Positions 46,045 through 55,127 are shown, numbered from the stretch's first letter. The stretch: DNA of 64,000 bases from Alkalinema sp. CACIAM 70d (GCA_002148405.1 MUGG01000098.1:1-64000), one strand, 5' to 3'. Notes: a model not told the origin generated them from the sequence alone. Numbers and translations are program-made.

Positions 46045-46172
46045 CGAGAATAGCGAAAATGAAGAGAATAATATTGATGCAATTTCTATCTAGTCTATGG
46101 ATTACGCCTAGACTAGGCTTCCCCTAACACAATTCATTCGCGAATAGTGTTCGTCTACCAATGTTTATCTAT

Positions 46173-46208
46173 CAATGTAGCGCGTCCGACAATGGGCACG
46201 CTACATTG
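46173..46208. ncRNA. Candidate structured small RNA (10-bp hairpin)
   Basis: caatgtagcg (46173-46182) pairs with cgctacattg (46199-46208), loop 16 bases. It lies 54 bases before a terminator hairpin on the + strand, so both could be parts of one short transcript. Confidence 0.3.
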
Positions 46209-46261
46209 TTTGCAAATTGTAGTGCCACTCGTTTGTTGTAGTGCTGACCTTTGCACAGCAA

Positions 46262-46286
46262 AAAACCGATGGCAACCATCGGTTTT
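46262..46286. terminator. Symmetrical terminator-like hairpin
   Basis: aaaaccgatgg (46262-46272) pairs with ccatcggtttt (46276-46286) with a three-base loop. A and T flanks make it usable on both strands. Confidence 0.75.
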
Positions 46287-46454
46287 ATCGGGGAAAAAAG
46301 ATTGGGTTGTCAAAAAAGATGACTACACGAAAGAAAAACTCAGGCTCGAAAAGAATTGATGCTCAAAGACTATGATTGCGGTGGGCTAATGCCAAATAAA
46401 TAATCCCACTTCATGAAGCCGAAAGTCATGGCTTTGATGAATAGGCGATTTCAC

Positions 46455-47261
46455 CTAAGCAGCCTTTGCTCCCTTGGATCCAACAGGTCTGACGACCTCC
46501 ACACCGTTTTCTTCCAAAATCACGACTGGATCGGATCCTGAAAAAACTTCAATGCGCTTAACCAGAATTTGGCCGTTTGATAGACGCTGTCCTGCCGAAA
46601 CATAGCGGCTAGTTGGCTCGTTGGGAGCTTTGACGATCGCCTGAGCAGTTCCTCGAATCATCACCACTCCAGTTACTTCAACTGCTCTGGCTAATGTGGG
46701 CTCAGGTAAAGGCGGAATGGTAGGAATTGCAGAAGGTTGAGAAGGGTTCAGTCCCGGTCTAGGATTAATCGCAATGGGGGGCTGAGAACGGAAACGAATC
46801 GTTGGAACACTCGCTGGAGGTTTAGGAAAGCTGGGTAAGCTGGGTAAGTTATTGTTACTGGTAGAACCTTCTTTACTCTCGGGCGGAAAAGACGACGGCA
46901 CAACGGGAGTCTTAAAAGAAATCAATGGAGAGAGTGCGGAGAAAGGATCCGTCGAACTCCCTTTGCCGGACTTGATACCCGCTTGCACCTGTCTCGCACG
47001 CTCTGAAGGATCGGTAGACTTTTGCAGCTCTGGAATGCTCAAGGTGCCGACAGCGGTTTTTTTCTCCCCTGCCCCTTTTGCCTTTGCATCTTTTTGAGCG
47101 ACTAAAGGCTTATTAAAAGACTGAGTTGCTGCTGGACTTTGGTTGGTGGTAGGAGCCGCACTGGGCGATGCCGATGGCGCTGTACTAGTTTCCTCCGATG
47201 TACATCCACCGATCGATAGCGCCCACAGGCCCACGATCGCTAGAATTAACTGTCTTTGCAT
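46455..47261 (-). CDS. Lipoprotein with PilP-like C-terminal domain
   Basis: The 268-residue product has a lipobox (LWALSIGGC, with the Cys at about residue 20) and a low-complexity Pro/Ser/Thr/Lys linker of about 150 residues. A C-terminal domain follows with ARAVEVTGVVMIRGTAQAIV and GQRLSNGQILVKRIEV, ending EENGVEVVRPVG. That domain resembles PilP/GspC periplasmic domains of type IV pilus and secretion machines. The next gene upstream encodes a SigF-type sigma factor, which controls pili in cyanobacteria, which supports a pilus role. The start at 47261 is an ATG. Confidence 0.65.
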   Translation of the reverse strand: MQRQLILAIVGLWALSIGGCTSEETSTAPSASPSAAPTTNQSPAATQSFNKPLVAQKDAKAKGAGEKKTAVGTLSIPELQKSTDPSERARQVQAGIKSGKGSSTDPFSALSPLISFKTPVVPSSFPPESKEGSTSNNNLPSLPSFPKPPASVPTIRFRSQPPIAINPRPGLNPSQPSAIPTIPPLPEPTLARAVEVTGVVMIRGTAQAIVKAPNEPTSRYVSAGQRLSNGQILVKRIEVFSGSDPVVILEENGVEVVRPVGSKGAKAA

Positions 47262-47357
47262 CTCCAATCCCCGAAAACTTTTCCTTCAAGATACTCCCTA
47301 TTTTTGCAAATGGCACAGTTATTAGGAAGAACTGAGCGTTTTGTCAGAAACACCAGA

Positions 47358-48131
47358 TTATTCGGGGCCTACCATCAGATGTTGCAGCGTTTCCAGACCT
47401 TTTTTGACACGCCGAGAAACGGTTACACAACTCACTCCTAAGCGTTCAGCAGTCTCCTTCTGAGTCAGATCGTGCAAGAACACAAATTCTAAAATTTGCC
47501 TTGTGAGGTTTTCGAGTTGTACAAGGGCTTGTTGTAAGCGGATTTGATCCTCCTGGGCTAACTGGAAGCTGCGATACTGATGATCTGGCACTAGTTCACC
47601 CAGAGAAATTGTGCCATTTTCGTCGTGATTAACGGGTGCATCCAAGCTTAACAAGGCACGATTTCGCAAAGCCATCTTCATCTCTTGCCATTCGGTCAAG
47701 GAAATTTCTAATGCCTGCGCAATTTCCTGATCATTGGGCGTTCTTCCCAACTGATTTTGAAGCTCTTTGACTTGGCTAATTGCTTGCCGTTGCAAGGTCT
47801 GCCATCGACGAGGAATCCGAACAGAAGGACTCTTATCTCGAAGATAATGCTGAATTTCGCCCCGAATGTAGGGAAGGGCAAAGGAACTAAAGGCATTGCC
47901 TTTTGTCACATCAAAACGTTCGATCGCCCGGATTAAGCCAATACAGCCAACCTGAATTAAGTCATCATAGGCTTCGGTGCACTGGTGCATCCAATGATGG
48001 GCTTCCTTTCGAACCAATCCAAAGTTCAACTCAACAATTTGATTTCGAATCTGAGCTGAATGGTTACGCTGATACTCCTGTAGTAGGCGCAGACTTTCAC
48101 TCTTCAGTTCACTAGAGACCGAGTTAAACAT
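47358..48131 (-). CDS. sigF: Group 3 RNA polymerase sigma factor (SigF-type)
   Basis: The 257-residue protein has the order of SigF: region 2 (IVELNFGLVRKEAHHW, DDLIQVGCIGLIRAIERFD, FSSFALPYIRGEIQHYLRD), region 3 (SPSVRIPRRWQTLQRQAIS) and region 4 with a helix-turn-helix (DLTQKETAERLGVSCVTVSR). In cyanobacteria SigF directs pilus and motility genes. It is small, without the long non-conserved region of group 1 or 2 factors. No anti-sigma gene is adjacent. The neighbouring PilP-like lipoprotein gene lies downstream on the same strand. Confidence 0.85.
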   Translation of the reverse strand: MFNSVSSELKSESLRLLQEYQRNHSAQIRNQIVELNFGLVRKEAHHWMHQCTEAYDDLIQVGCIGLIRAIERFDVTKGNAFSSFALPYIRGEIQHYLRDKSPSVRIPRRWQTLQRQAISQVKELQNQLGRTPNDQEIAQALEISLTEWQEMKMALRNRALLSLDAPVNHDENGTISLGELVPDHQYRSFQLAQEDQIRLQQALVQLENLTRQILEFVFLHDLTQKETAERLGVSCVTVSRRVKKGLETLQHLMVGPE

Positions 48132-48790
48132 GATGTTATTTAGTTAGGTAGAGCAAATCACCACAAACAATGATTAGATGTCAGCAAATCGCTGAGAACA
48201 AATCTACAAAATCACCAATCGCAGAATGCACCTACTGAAATATAGCCATATTGACTACAAATACAGCTATAGAGATCTTTAGGGATAGAAATCTTGAGCT
48301 GTACAAATCTTGAACTATAGGTAACTAGAAAAAATGGGTCAAATAGTTTCCTGAAAAATGAATCCTCTTTGACAGCTTAACCTCAAGTTATGCGTTCGTA
48401 CACTCTCCTACAACTGCATTTCTACTGATGACACTCCCCAAACGCATCTTCCTTATGGTGGCTTTCCACAGGTTCAAACTGGAATTATTTCACTTTAGGA
48501 TATGTTGTTTTTCACAGTATGGCTTTTCAGTAGGGGCACAAAGGAATGAGAAGAAGCATTGTGCGCGGATGGTTCCTGGGTAACTGGTTCTTCCTGCAAA
48601 ACCCTGACTAGAACAGCAGGTTAAGATAGCACAGTTTCTTCAAGTTACTCCCGTCATACCTGAAATTCTGGCGATCAGACCGCATATTAACTGAAAATCA
48701 AAGAAGATGGATCAAATTTGATCCATCTTCTTTGATTTGACAGCTAGTTAAAGGAACTTGCCCGATGGCAGAATTACTTGACTGGAAAAA
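48132..48790. other. 659-bp spacer between sigF and psbO
   Basis: No gene was recognised. A diverged 15-16 bp duplication lies near 48288-48318 and the psbO terminator at 48695-48738. Promoter elements for sigF are expected at the left end. Confidence 0.5.
48695..48738 (-). terminator. 22-bp perfect palindromic hairpin after psbO
   Basis: Bases 48695-48716 are the exact reverse complement of 48717-48738, with no unpaired loop bases before allowance for turning. It lies 52 bases downstream of psbO on its own strand and is the strongest hairpin in the window apart from the MITE. Confidence 0.8.
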
Positions 48791-49618
48791 TTAGGCAGCC
48801 GCTGCAACTCGACCATAGAAAATTCCACGGATCCGCACATCGCTAGGTTCCTTGGAACCCATGTCGGACTCTGAAGGCTGGAAGCTCTCAAAGTTACCCG
48901 CCACTTCGCCAGTCTCACCATTGACCCGAGTAATTTGGAGAGAGATGTTGCCTTGGCCAGTCAAAAACCGTTTGGTATTTTCCTTAGCTAGCTCTTCGTC
49001 GTCTCCACTGGAGGGAATCGCAACGGCACTTTCGTAACCCGTTGTTAAGCCGCGTCCTTTAGGATCCAAGAAATTTGAGGTCCGATAGGACGGAACACGG
49101 AATTCACCTTGAAAATCGGTAGAAGAGTTGATGGCATTTAAACCAGCTTGGCTAGTAGCGACCAACCCTTTGATGGTGAACAGCATTGGGAATTGTTCAC
49201 CCCCAGGAAGTTGAACTGTAACCGCTTGGAAGTCCAGGCCATCTTCTTCTTTGAAGGTCACGCTGCCATCAGAATTGACAGTCAGCTTGCCTTCTACAGC
49301 ATCGATCGACGATGTGTAGCGGGTCATGACTTTACCAGGCACAAATTCAGTCTTTTGACGCTTACCTTCTCCTTCAACTTTAACGGCAAAGTTGGTGGGT
49401 TGTAAGCACAGATCCTTCAGCACGTAGGACTGACCGCTCGTCAACGGTACAGAACCCCGAGCAGTTTCTTCCAACGTAGGGCATAAGTTTGCCAGACCGG
49501 TGTTGTGAATTTCTTCGTAGGTCAAGCCCTCTTTGCTAGTGGGGGCCTCACTACAGGCAGTCACGAATACACTCAGACAAAATGCCAGGAGTGCAGCGAT
49601 GATAGCGCGGTACCTCAT
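48791..49618 (-). CDS. psbO: Photosystem II manganese-stabilizing protein PsbO
   Basis: PsbO is the 33-kDa extrinsic protein that stabilises the oxygen-evolving Mn4Ca cluster on the lumenal side of photosystem II. The 275-residue precursor starts MRYRAIIAALLAFCLSV and has a lipobox-like VTAC before the mature part. The motifs CPTLEETARGS, YVLKDLCLQPTNFAVK (two cysteines forming the disulfide) and PSYRTSNFLDPKGRGLTTGY are characteristic. The start at 49618 is preferred over 49642, since GAGG precedes it. Export is to the thylakoid lumen. Confidence 0.97.
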   Translation of the reverse strand: MRYRAIIAALLAFCLSVFVTACSEAPTSKEGLTYEEIHNTGLANLCPTLEETARGSVPLTSGQSYVLKDLCLQPTNFAVKVEGEGKRQKTEFVPGKVMTRYTSSIDAVEGKLTVNSDGSVTFKEEDGLDFQAVTVQLPGGEQFPMLFTIKGLVATSQAGLNAINSSTDFQGEFRVPSYRTSNFLDPKGRGLTTGYESAVAIPSSGDDEELAKENTKRFLTGQGNISLQITRVNGETGEVAGNFESFQPSESDMGSKEPSDVRIRGIFYGRVAAAA

Positions 49619-49986
49619 GGTCAACCTCAAAGTCAATGTCAAAAAATCCCGCAGTGAAATTCACAATCAACCGTAGTCGCTTGAAATCAAGCGAACACTA
49701 CTGGCTTCATCCACTGACAGGCTTTGGAATATTTAATAAAGGCTATAGGTCAGCTTGAACCTCTCATAGCATTTTACATGGCTTGTTACCTCTTCCTTGG
49801 GCTTTGATAGAAACAGTTGACGAAGAATCGATCGAAAAATCTAATCTCTAACCTATGCAGCTTGAAACCTAGTCTTCAAAATCTGGATTTTTATACAAAG
49901 CTTTACTCAAACTTGAGGTTCAGATTACTATCCTGAGCGAGTTAAGAATGCAATGCATAAAAACTTGAACCGATTTCAGGAGCATT
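49619..49986. promoter_or_regulatory. Divergent promoter region of psbO and the 106-residue protein
   Basis: The 368-bp gap separates psbO (leftward) from a rightward gene. It is expected to contain the strong psbO promoter. No hairpin or ORF was found. Confidence 0.45.
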
Positions 49987-50307
49987 ATGGAAAATCAGGC
50001 AGCTCAACAAGCAACTCCTTTGGCACCGGAGCTCCAAGATTTAATAGGAGTAGTCAAGGGTTTGGCTAAACAGGCGGAGGGAGATACTGTGGCGCTGTTA
50101 GCATTGCTGCGGGTATTAGAACAATTACACCGAGAAATTTTTGAGGGCCCATTCCAGGATTCATTACCCACGACGCGCCATGGGTTGTATAACCTCTTGA
50201 AAGATATTGAAGTTGAAGGAGGTTGGCCTCATATTCCAAGAATGAAAATTCAACAGCTGATGGTGAATTGTCTTGAAAACACATCCCCTGAAGAGTTGCA
50301 ACCATAA
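49987..50307 (+). CDS. Conserved small protein of unknown function (106 residues)
   Basis: The product begins MENQAAQQATPLAPELQDL and is soluble and largely helical, with LIGVVKGLAKQAEGDTVALL and LLRVLEQLHREIFEGPF. The C-terminal half has HGLYNLLKDIEVEGGWPHIP and a KIQQLMVNCLE segment. No signal peptide or membrane helix is present. I do not recognise a named domain. It is followed by a 16-bp perfect terminator hairpin, and AGGAG lies five bases before the ATG. It is placed among photosystem II genes, but no role is implied. Confidence 0.7.
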   Translation: MENQAAQQATPLAPELQDLIGVVKGLAKQAEGDTVALLALLRVLEQLHREIFEGPFQDSLPTTRHGLYNLLKDIEVEGGWPHIPRMKIQQLMVNCLENTSPEELQP

Positions 50308-50310
50308 ATA

Positions 50311-50349
50311 AAATGCGTGTTCGAACGTAAAATGTTCGAACACGCATTT
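50311..50349. terminator. 16-bp perfect terminator hairpin
   Basis: aaatgcgtgttcgaac (50311-50326) pairs with gttcgaacacgcattt (50334-50349), loop seven bases, directly after the stop of the 106-residue protein. Confidence 0.85.
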
Positions 50350-50516
50350 CGACATAAAATCACTTGCTATACTTCCGATCCAATGATCAAAGTATGACAA
50401 GTAAATCGCATTTTTAACCCAATGCTATCGTCCTTTAAAAGGGCCGATTGTCTAGATAGACTCACAGTGAGCGCTCCCAGTAGATCAGCTTTGGGAGAAT
50501 TGACTGCGTTCAGGCA

Positions 50517-50624
50517 CTACTGATTTTGACGGCTGGCAGTTTGGATGTAAAGAATGAGCAGAAAAACTGAAGGAACCAAAACAAATAGAATGCTTGCTAC
50601 AAATCCAAGGTCATTAACTTGCAT
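50517..50624 (-). CDS. psbM: Photosystem II reaction centre protein PsbM
   Basis: This 35-residue protein, [18 protein letters not shown] followed by [17 protein letters not shown], is a one-helix photosystem II subunit at the dimer interface. The length and sequence match PsbM closely, including the [16 protein letters not shown] start. Too short for standard gene calls, it is read from the minus strand, on the far side of the ferredoxin gene. It probably shares regulation with psbB nearby. Confidence 0.97.
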   Translation of the reverse strand: MQVNDLGFVASILFVLVPSVFLLILYIQTASRQNQ

Positions 50625-50777
50625 ACCACTTAGTCCATCTCTAACTGCATAACTGGGATGTTACCCCTCAGAATACCACTGTCGGAATCTCTAACCAACT
50701 TGTGTAAAGAAGTGTTGCGAAAATGATGATTTTCGGATGGAGATTTGCGCCTGTTACTGCCTCTAAATGGCCTCGAG

Positions 50778-51191
50778 TCACGATTTTTTCTTGCCGGTTG
50801 GTTTGGTCTGGACTGTAACGTTTCCATTAACTAGGGTTTGGCAGGCAAGCCGATAGTTGTCTGGCTTGTTCCGAAATCGACGTTCTTCCACAGGTGTTTT
50901 GGGTGAAAGATTCTCTAATCCTTCAATGATTTCGACGACGCAGGTACCACATTGACCATAGCCGCCACAATTCATCATCTTGCCCATGAGGGTATAGAGG
51001 TCAATCCCGGTTTCGATCGCCTTGACTCGGAGATTTGCACCCCCAGAGGCGATCGCTTCCTTATTTTCAGCTTCAAAACGGATACAAGCAGTTGTAAACA
51101 TGGGTGACTTGGTGGGTTGAGAAGAACTAGAAACGACCTGAGCGTCCTGCACGACATCCAGTTTAGGAGAGGAACGGGTGGATTCGGTCAT
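50778..51191 (-). CDS. 2Fe-2S ferredoxin-like protein
   Basis: The 137-residue product (from MTESTRSS) has an N-terminal Ser-rich extension and a ferredoxin fold with the cluster-binding loop [16 protein letters not shown], whose spacing is C-x5-C-x2-C, and a fourth Cys in YRLACQT. The spacing is closer to adrenodoxin-type than to the photosynthetic C-x4-C-x2-C type, so it is not the main PetF. The start is uncertain: the family domain starts near MFTTACIRF. It lies between psbM and psbB on the minus strand, divergent from psbB. Confidence 0.8.
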   Translation of the reverse strand: MTESTRSSPKLDVVQDAQVVSSSSQPTKSPMFTTACIRFEAENKEAIASGGANLRVKAIETGIDLYTLMGKMMNCGGYGQCGTCVVEIIEGLENLSPKTPVEERRFRNKPDNYRLACQTLVNGNVTVQTKPTGKKKS

Positions 51192-51758
51192 GGAATATCC
51201 TCTTGGATTGTGAACGGCAGCCAACTAATGCAACAACAGCTTTACATGATCTATGCACCTGATGGAATCTATGTACCGGATGGATAGATTGACCCCAGTG
51301 CATCTTGCTCGTGCCCAACACACTGTTGAAAACGCCAAAACCAAGAGAACACCAAAACCGAAGGTTGAAGTTTTACTCCAAGCTTACGTTTCAATTTGTG
51401 TAGGAATTTGCGCACGATCTTGGCAACACAGACCTATCGCATCGTCCCCTATCATGACTTAAAAGTTAAGAATTGTGAACTTTTCAATAGGAATCGTGGC
51501 GTCCTCGTAGCCATTGCCCCGCCTGTCTTGCAAACGCTTCTAACACTAGTTACACTTCTTTATACACTTTCATTTTTGCGAATGCAGTGTTGTCTGTCCA
51601 TGCTACTCCCAGGGTGTTGCGCTAGTCGGGTTCCTGACAGGTCAGGGCAGTGGGAGAGCAGGCCGGAGCTATCCGTAATCTGGTAAATTACCAATACCTA
51701 GCACTTTAACAAAAGGCTGAAAGAAGCGTTGCAGTCGTTTAGAGGAGGAGCGTAGTCA
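51192..51758. promoter_or_regulatory. 567-bp divergent region upstream of psbB
   Basis: It holds the promoters of the ferredoxin gene and of psbB and an 18-bp duplication at 51249-51284. An open frame at 51253-51462 lacks family signatures and is not called. AGGAGGAG lies about 11 bases before the psbB start. Confidence 0.5.
51249..51284. repeat. 18-bp tandem duplication upstream of psbB
   Basis: atctatgcacctgatgga (51249-51266) and atctatgtaccggatgga (51267-51284) differ at two positions. Confidence 0.85.
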
Positions 51759-53285
51759 ATGGGACTACCTTGGTACCGTGTTCACACCGTCCTGATTAAC
51801 GACCCAGGTCGGTTGATCGCGACTCACCTAATGCACACTGCTCTAGTTGCTGGTTGGGCGGGTTCAATGGCCCTCTATGAGTTGGCTATTTTCGACCCAA
51901 CTGATCCAGTATTGAACCCCATGTGGCGGCAAGGCATGTTCGTGCTGCCCTTCATGGCACGCTTGGGCGTGACGGGTTCCTGGGGTGGCTGGAGCATCAC
52001 AGGTGAGACAAATGTCGATCCAGGTTTCTGGTCGTTTGAAGGTGTGGCCCTAGCTCACATCGTTTTATCAGGTCTGCTATTTTTGGCGGCTGTTTGGCAT
52101 TGGGTGTTTTGGGATTTGGAATTATTCCGTGACCCCCGTACTGGTGAACCAGCCCTCGACCTTCCCAAGATGTTTGGGATTCACTTGTTCTTGTCGGGAC
52201 TTCTCTGCTTTGGCTTTGGTGCATTCCACCTAACTGGCCTCTGGGGGCCTGGTATGTGGGTGTCCGACGCCTACGGTGTGACGGGTCATATTGAGCCCGT
52301 AGCGCCTGAGTGGGGGCCGTCTGGGTTTAACCCCTTTAATCCAGGTGGGGTTGTGGCTCACCACATCGCAGCCGGGATTGTAGGGATTATTGCAGGACTA
52401 TTCCACTTGACGGTGCGTCCGCCCGAACGGCTATATCGGGCACTGCGGATGGGGAATATTGAAACAGTTCTCTCCAGCAGCATCGCGGCGGTCTTTTTCT
52501 CTGCATTTGTGGTGGCAGGTACCATGTGGTACGGCAACGCAACCACTCCGATCGAACTGTTTGGCCCCACTCGTTATCAGTGGGATAGCAGTTACTTCCG
52601 CCAAGAAATCGATCGGCGAGTACAGACAGCTGTGGCAGAAGGCAGCAGCTTAAAAGAAGCCTATGAAGCAATTCCTGAGAAGCTGGCTTTCTATGACTAT
52701 GTCGGCAATAGCCCTGCTAAGGGTGGTTTGTTCCGCACGGGTCAAATGAATAAAGGTGATGGGATTGCTCAGGCATGGCTGGGTCACCCTGTCTTCACGG
52801 ACAGCGAAGGGCGTGAACTCTTTGTTCGTCGTTTACCAAACTTCTTTGAAAACTTCCCCGTCGTTCTGACGGATAAAGATGGTGTTGTTCGAGCTGACAT
52901 TCCCTTCCGGAAGGCAGAGTCTAAGTACAGCTTCGAACAAACGGGTGTAACCGTTTCCTTCTACGGCGGTCAGTTGGATGGTCAGACATTTACTGATCCT
53001 GCTGTTGTGAAGAAATATGCTCGGGCGGCTCAGTTGGGAGAACCCTTTGAATTCGATCGTGAAACATTGAACTCTGACGGTACCTTCCGCACCAGTCCTC
53101 GGGGTTGGTTTACCTTTGGCCACGCTGTTTTTGCACTGCTGTTCTTCTTTGGCCATATCTGGCATGGTTCTCGGACTCTCTTCCGCGACGTGTTTGCGGG
53201 TATTGACCCCGAACTCAGCGAAGAACAAGTCGAGTGGGGCTTCTATCAGAAGGTGGGTGATAAGACCACCCGTGCTAAAGCTTAG
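51759..53285 (+). CDS. psbB: Photosystem II CP47 chlorophyll protein PsbB
   Basis: CP47 is the core antenna of photosystem II: six transmembrane helices binding chlorophyll a, and a large lumenal loop that contacts the oxygen-evolving side. The 508-residue product starts [19 protein letters not shown] and ends with the family's [15 protein letters not shown]. Histidine-bearing helices ([39 protein letters not shown]) are as expected. A strong AGGAGGAG ribosome site precedes the ATG. psbT follows on the same strand after 106 bp, as in other cyanobacteria. Confidence 0.99.
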   Translation: MGLPWYRVHTVLINDPGRLIATHLMHTALVAGWAGSMALYELAIFDPTDPVLNPMWRQGMFVLPFMARLGVTGSWGGWSITGETNVDPGFWSFEGVALAHIVLSGLLFLAAVWHWVFWDLELFRDPRTGEPALDLPKMFGIHLFLSGLLCFGFGAFHLTGLWGPGMWVSDAYGVTGHIEPVAPEWGPSGFNPFNPGGVVAHHIAAGIVGIIAGLFHLTVRPPERLYRALRMGNIETVLSSSIAAVFFSAFVVAGTMWYGNATTPIELFGPTRYQWDSSYFRQEIDRRVQTAVAEGSSLKEAYEAIPEKLAFYDYVGNSPAKGGLFRTGQMNKGDGIAQAWLGHPVFTDSEGRELFVRRLPNFFENFPVVLTDKDGVVRADIPFRKAESKYSFEQTGVTVSFYGGQLDGQTFTDPAVVKKYARAAQLGEPFEFDRETLNSDGTFRTSPRGWFTFGHAVFALLFFFGHIWHGSRTLFRDVFAGIDPELSEEQVEWGFYQKVGDKTTRAKA

Positions 53286-53391
53286 GGTCATGGCTCGATA
53301 GGATGTTTGGGACAAGTTGTAGTGGTTTTCCCTCTAGCTTGTCCCCATCACCTGATAGATTGTTTCGTGAATCCTTGATTCAGAGGCTGTT

Positions 53392-53487
53392 ATGGAAAGC
53401 GTTGCTTACATTTTAATTTTGACGTTGGCGCTGGGCGTTCTGTTTTTTGCTATCGCCTTTCGCGAACCCCCACGGATTGGCAAGTAA
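53392..53487 (+). CDS. psbT: Photosystem II reaction centre protein PsbT
   Basis: This 31-residue protein, [19 protein letters not shown] followed by [12 protein letters not shown], is a one-helix subunit at the photosystem II dimer interface. The FREPPRI end is characteristic. It lies downstream of psbB in the usual psbB-psbT order and ends just before an intrinsic terminator, so the two form one transcript. Confidence 0.98.
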   Translation: MESVAYILILTLALGVLFFAIAFREPPRIGK

Positions 53488-53507
53488 CTGTTAAGTTCTG
53501 TGTGGAT

Positions 53508-53546
53508 ACCTGCCTAGTGATGATCTAAAACACTGGGCAGGTTTTT
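53508..53546 (+). terminator. Intrinsic terminator of the psbB-psbT operon
   Basis: acctgcctagtg (53508-53519) pairs with cactgggcaggt (53531-53542, one wobble), followed by T residues to 53546. Confidence 0.85.
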
Positions 53547-53676
53547 AGTTGCAAGATTGTAATCATTAGAGAGGCCTGATCCAAGGAGATGGGTGGATCG
53601 TGTGATGATGCCTGCAAGTCAATGCTTTAGGGCCTGAGACCGGTCTTTAACTTGGCACTGCTGTCATCACGCATTA

Positions 53677-53722
53677 CCATAGTCAAACACTGCCATAATC
53701 AAGCCTGTCATAATCAAAATTT
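53677..53722. repeat. Three 15-16 bp degenerate tandem repeats
   Basis: Units resembling ccataatcaagcctg start at 53677, 53693 and 53708, shortly before the acetyltransferase start. Confidence 0.75.
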
Positions 53723-53742
53723 GGCAATTTTAGGAGTCTGTC

Positions 53743-54330
53743 TTGTCCTTATCCTGGCCTGATACTAATTCTGTTGGCTCCCTGGAGAGAACGTCCTATC
53801 CCTTAAGAATCCGTCCGGCTCGATCGGCGGATGCTAGGACGATCGCTGAATTACTGAGTCAATGTTTTGAGTTAGTGTCGCCCCAGCTGACTTGGATATT
53901 GCCGCTGGTTCGCTTAGGGATCCAAGAAGATCTGAGATATCGCTTGAAACAGCAACAGGGCTATGCTTGTTTTGTGGCAGAGTTGCAAACGGAGAATCAG
54001 AGGCATTTGCAGCTTGTAGGTACGATCGAAGTTAGTCTGAAGAATTTTAATTTTTTAGGGCGGTGCCAACCAGTCTATCCCTACTTGGCCAACCTTGCCG
54101 TTCATCCTGATTACCGCCAGCAGGGAATTGCCCGACGTCTCATTCAGATCTGCGAACAAAAAATTTTAAACTGGGGAGCCCAAGATCTGTATCTCCATGT
54201 TTTAGAAGAAAACTTTTCGGCCAGAAAGCTTTATCTGGATCTAGGCTATAGCACTCAGTCCCTGGAACGGATGTATGGGTTGAGTTTACAATCTCAACAA
54301 TTACGATTTTTTCTTCACAAAAGAATATAA
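53743..54330 (+). CDS. GNAT family N-acetyltransferase (RimI-like)
   Basis: The 195-residue protein has the acetyl-CoA binding signature LAVHPDYRQQGIARRLIQICE in parts (about residues 122-142). VGTIEVSL strands before it and the ARKLYLDLGYSTQSLERMYG motif after it complete the RimI-like GNAT fold. It transfers an acetyl group from acetyl-CoA to an unknown amine or protein N-terminus. The TTG start is supported by TAGGAG six bases upstream. It lies alone downstream of psbT. Confidence 0.88.
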   Translation: MSLSWPDTNSVGSLERTSYPLRIRPARSADARTIAELLSQCFELVSPQLTWILPLVRLGIQEDLRYRLKQQQGYACFVAELQTENQRHLQLVGTIEVSLKNFNFLGRCQPVYPYLANLAVHPDYRQQGIARRLIQICEQKILNWGAQDLYLHVLEENFSARKLYLDLGYSTQSLERMYGLSLQSQQLRFFLHKRI

Positions 54331-54671
54331 TATTTAGAGATTGCTGGGCTATTCAGTCATTGTTCTGTTGCTTGACCACCGCAGGCTTGACTTTAGAAGC
54401 ATAAAGGCAGTCTGTGAAGGCAAGGGTCGAATATAACTGATCTCTTGCAGACTTATGCCAGTCTGAATTAACCCCCTGACATTGTCTAAATAATGTCTAG
54501 ATATTGTCCGTCCGAGAGTTGGCAGCAGACTATTTCTGATGGGAGGGTTGTTCTACAATAGGGATTTAAATGGCTAAGCGTAAACTTTTGAAAATTTTTC
54601 AGATTCCCTACGCAAGGCGGTCTAGTCAGTGTTGCCCGGATGAGTAGGTAGGGTGTAGAGAGATTGGTATC
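54331..54671. other. 341-bp spacer
   Basis: No gene or strong hairpin was seen. Loosely repeated attgtctaaataatgtctag sequence occurs near 54480-54510. Confidence 0.45.
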
Positions 54672-55112
54672 GTGCGTGATATTCTAACCCAGCTACAGAG
54701 TGGGCAATTGCTCATGGTCAACAGCCGTAAGCGGAATGGCTTGATTCTCTACAAGCCGTTTCACGCTGAGTTTGCAGGGCCTGGAGCTGCGATCGGCGGG
54801 GGATTCGATCGCAACTGTGAACGAGTGGTTTGTGTCGGGGAACTCTCCGTTCTTGAGCCAGCCTCTAGCGACGATCGACAAAAAGCTTACTTAATTCGTC
54901 GGCAGTGGATTCGTCTCATCCAGCAAATTACAGACACCCCAGATGCCCAGCAACGGGTTAGGATGCTGCTGCAACAATTTGAGAACTATTTTTCCGCTGA
55001 AACAGTCAAACAAGTGCCAGATGAAGCCTTTGCCCAATTAGTTGGGGTCTTGCCGTACACCGTCTATCGAGTCCGTCATTCTTTCCCATCCCCTAGATCA
55101 GAGATCGGTTGA
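54672..55112 (+). CDS. Conserved small cyanobacterial protein (146 residues)
   Basis: The product begins with GTG as MRDILTQLQSGQLLMVNSR and has a soluble alpha/beta composition with KRNGLILYKPFHAEFAGPG, GAAIGGGFDRNCERVVCVGEL in parts and a helical half containing IRLIQQITDTPDAQQRVRML. It has no signal peptide or membrane helix. I do not recognise a named family. Its hairpin-containing end and position before the minus-strand Ycf45 gene suggest an independent short transcript. Confidence 0.65.
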   Translation: MRDILTQLQSGQLLMVNSRKRNGLILYKPFHAEFAGPGAAIGGGFDRNCERVVCVGELSVLEPASSDDRQKAYLIRRQWIRLIQQITDTPDAQQRVRMLLQQFENYFSAETVKQVPDEAFAQLVGVLPYTVYRVRHSFPSPRSEIG

Positions 55113-55127
55113 GAAGCCGATCTCTGA
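55098..55127. terminator. 11-bp hairpin overlapping a stop codon
   Basis: tcagagatcgg (55098-55108) pairs with ccgatctctga (55117-55127), loop eight bases. The stop codon of the 146-residue protein (55110-55112) lies in the loop. Confidence 0.7.

Larger units (their letters stand above)
46045..46454. other. 410-bp spacer with two hairpins
   Basis: It contains a hairpin at 46173-46208 and a terminator-like hairpin at 46262-46286, with A and T runs on the flanks. An open frame at 46147-46359 crosses both hairpins and is not called. It could hold a small RNA. Confidence 0.5.

Noticed and set aside
46147..46359. 70-residue ORF
   Set aside because: It crosses two strong hairpins and has no domain or ribosome site.
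51253..51462. 69-residue ORF upstream of psbB
   Set aside because: It overlaps an 18-bp duplication, is strongly basic and has no family resemblance.
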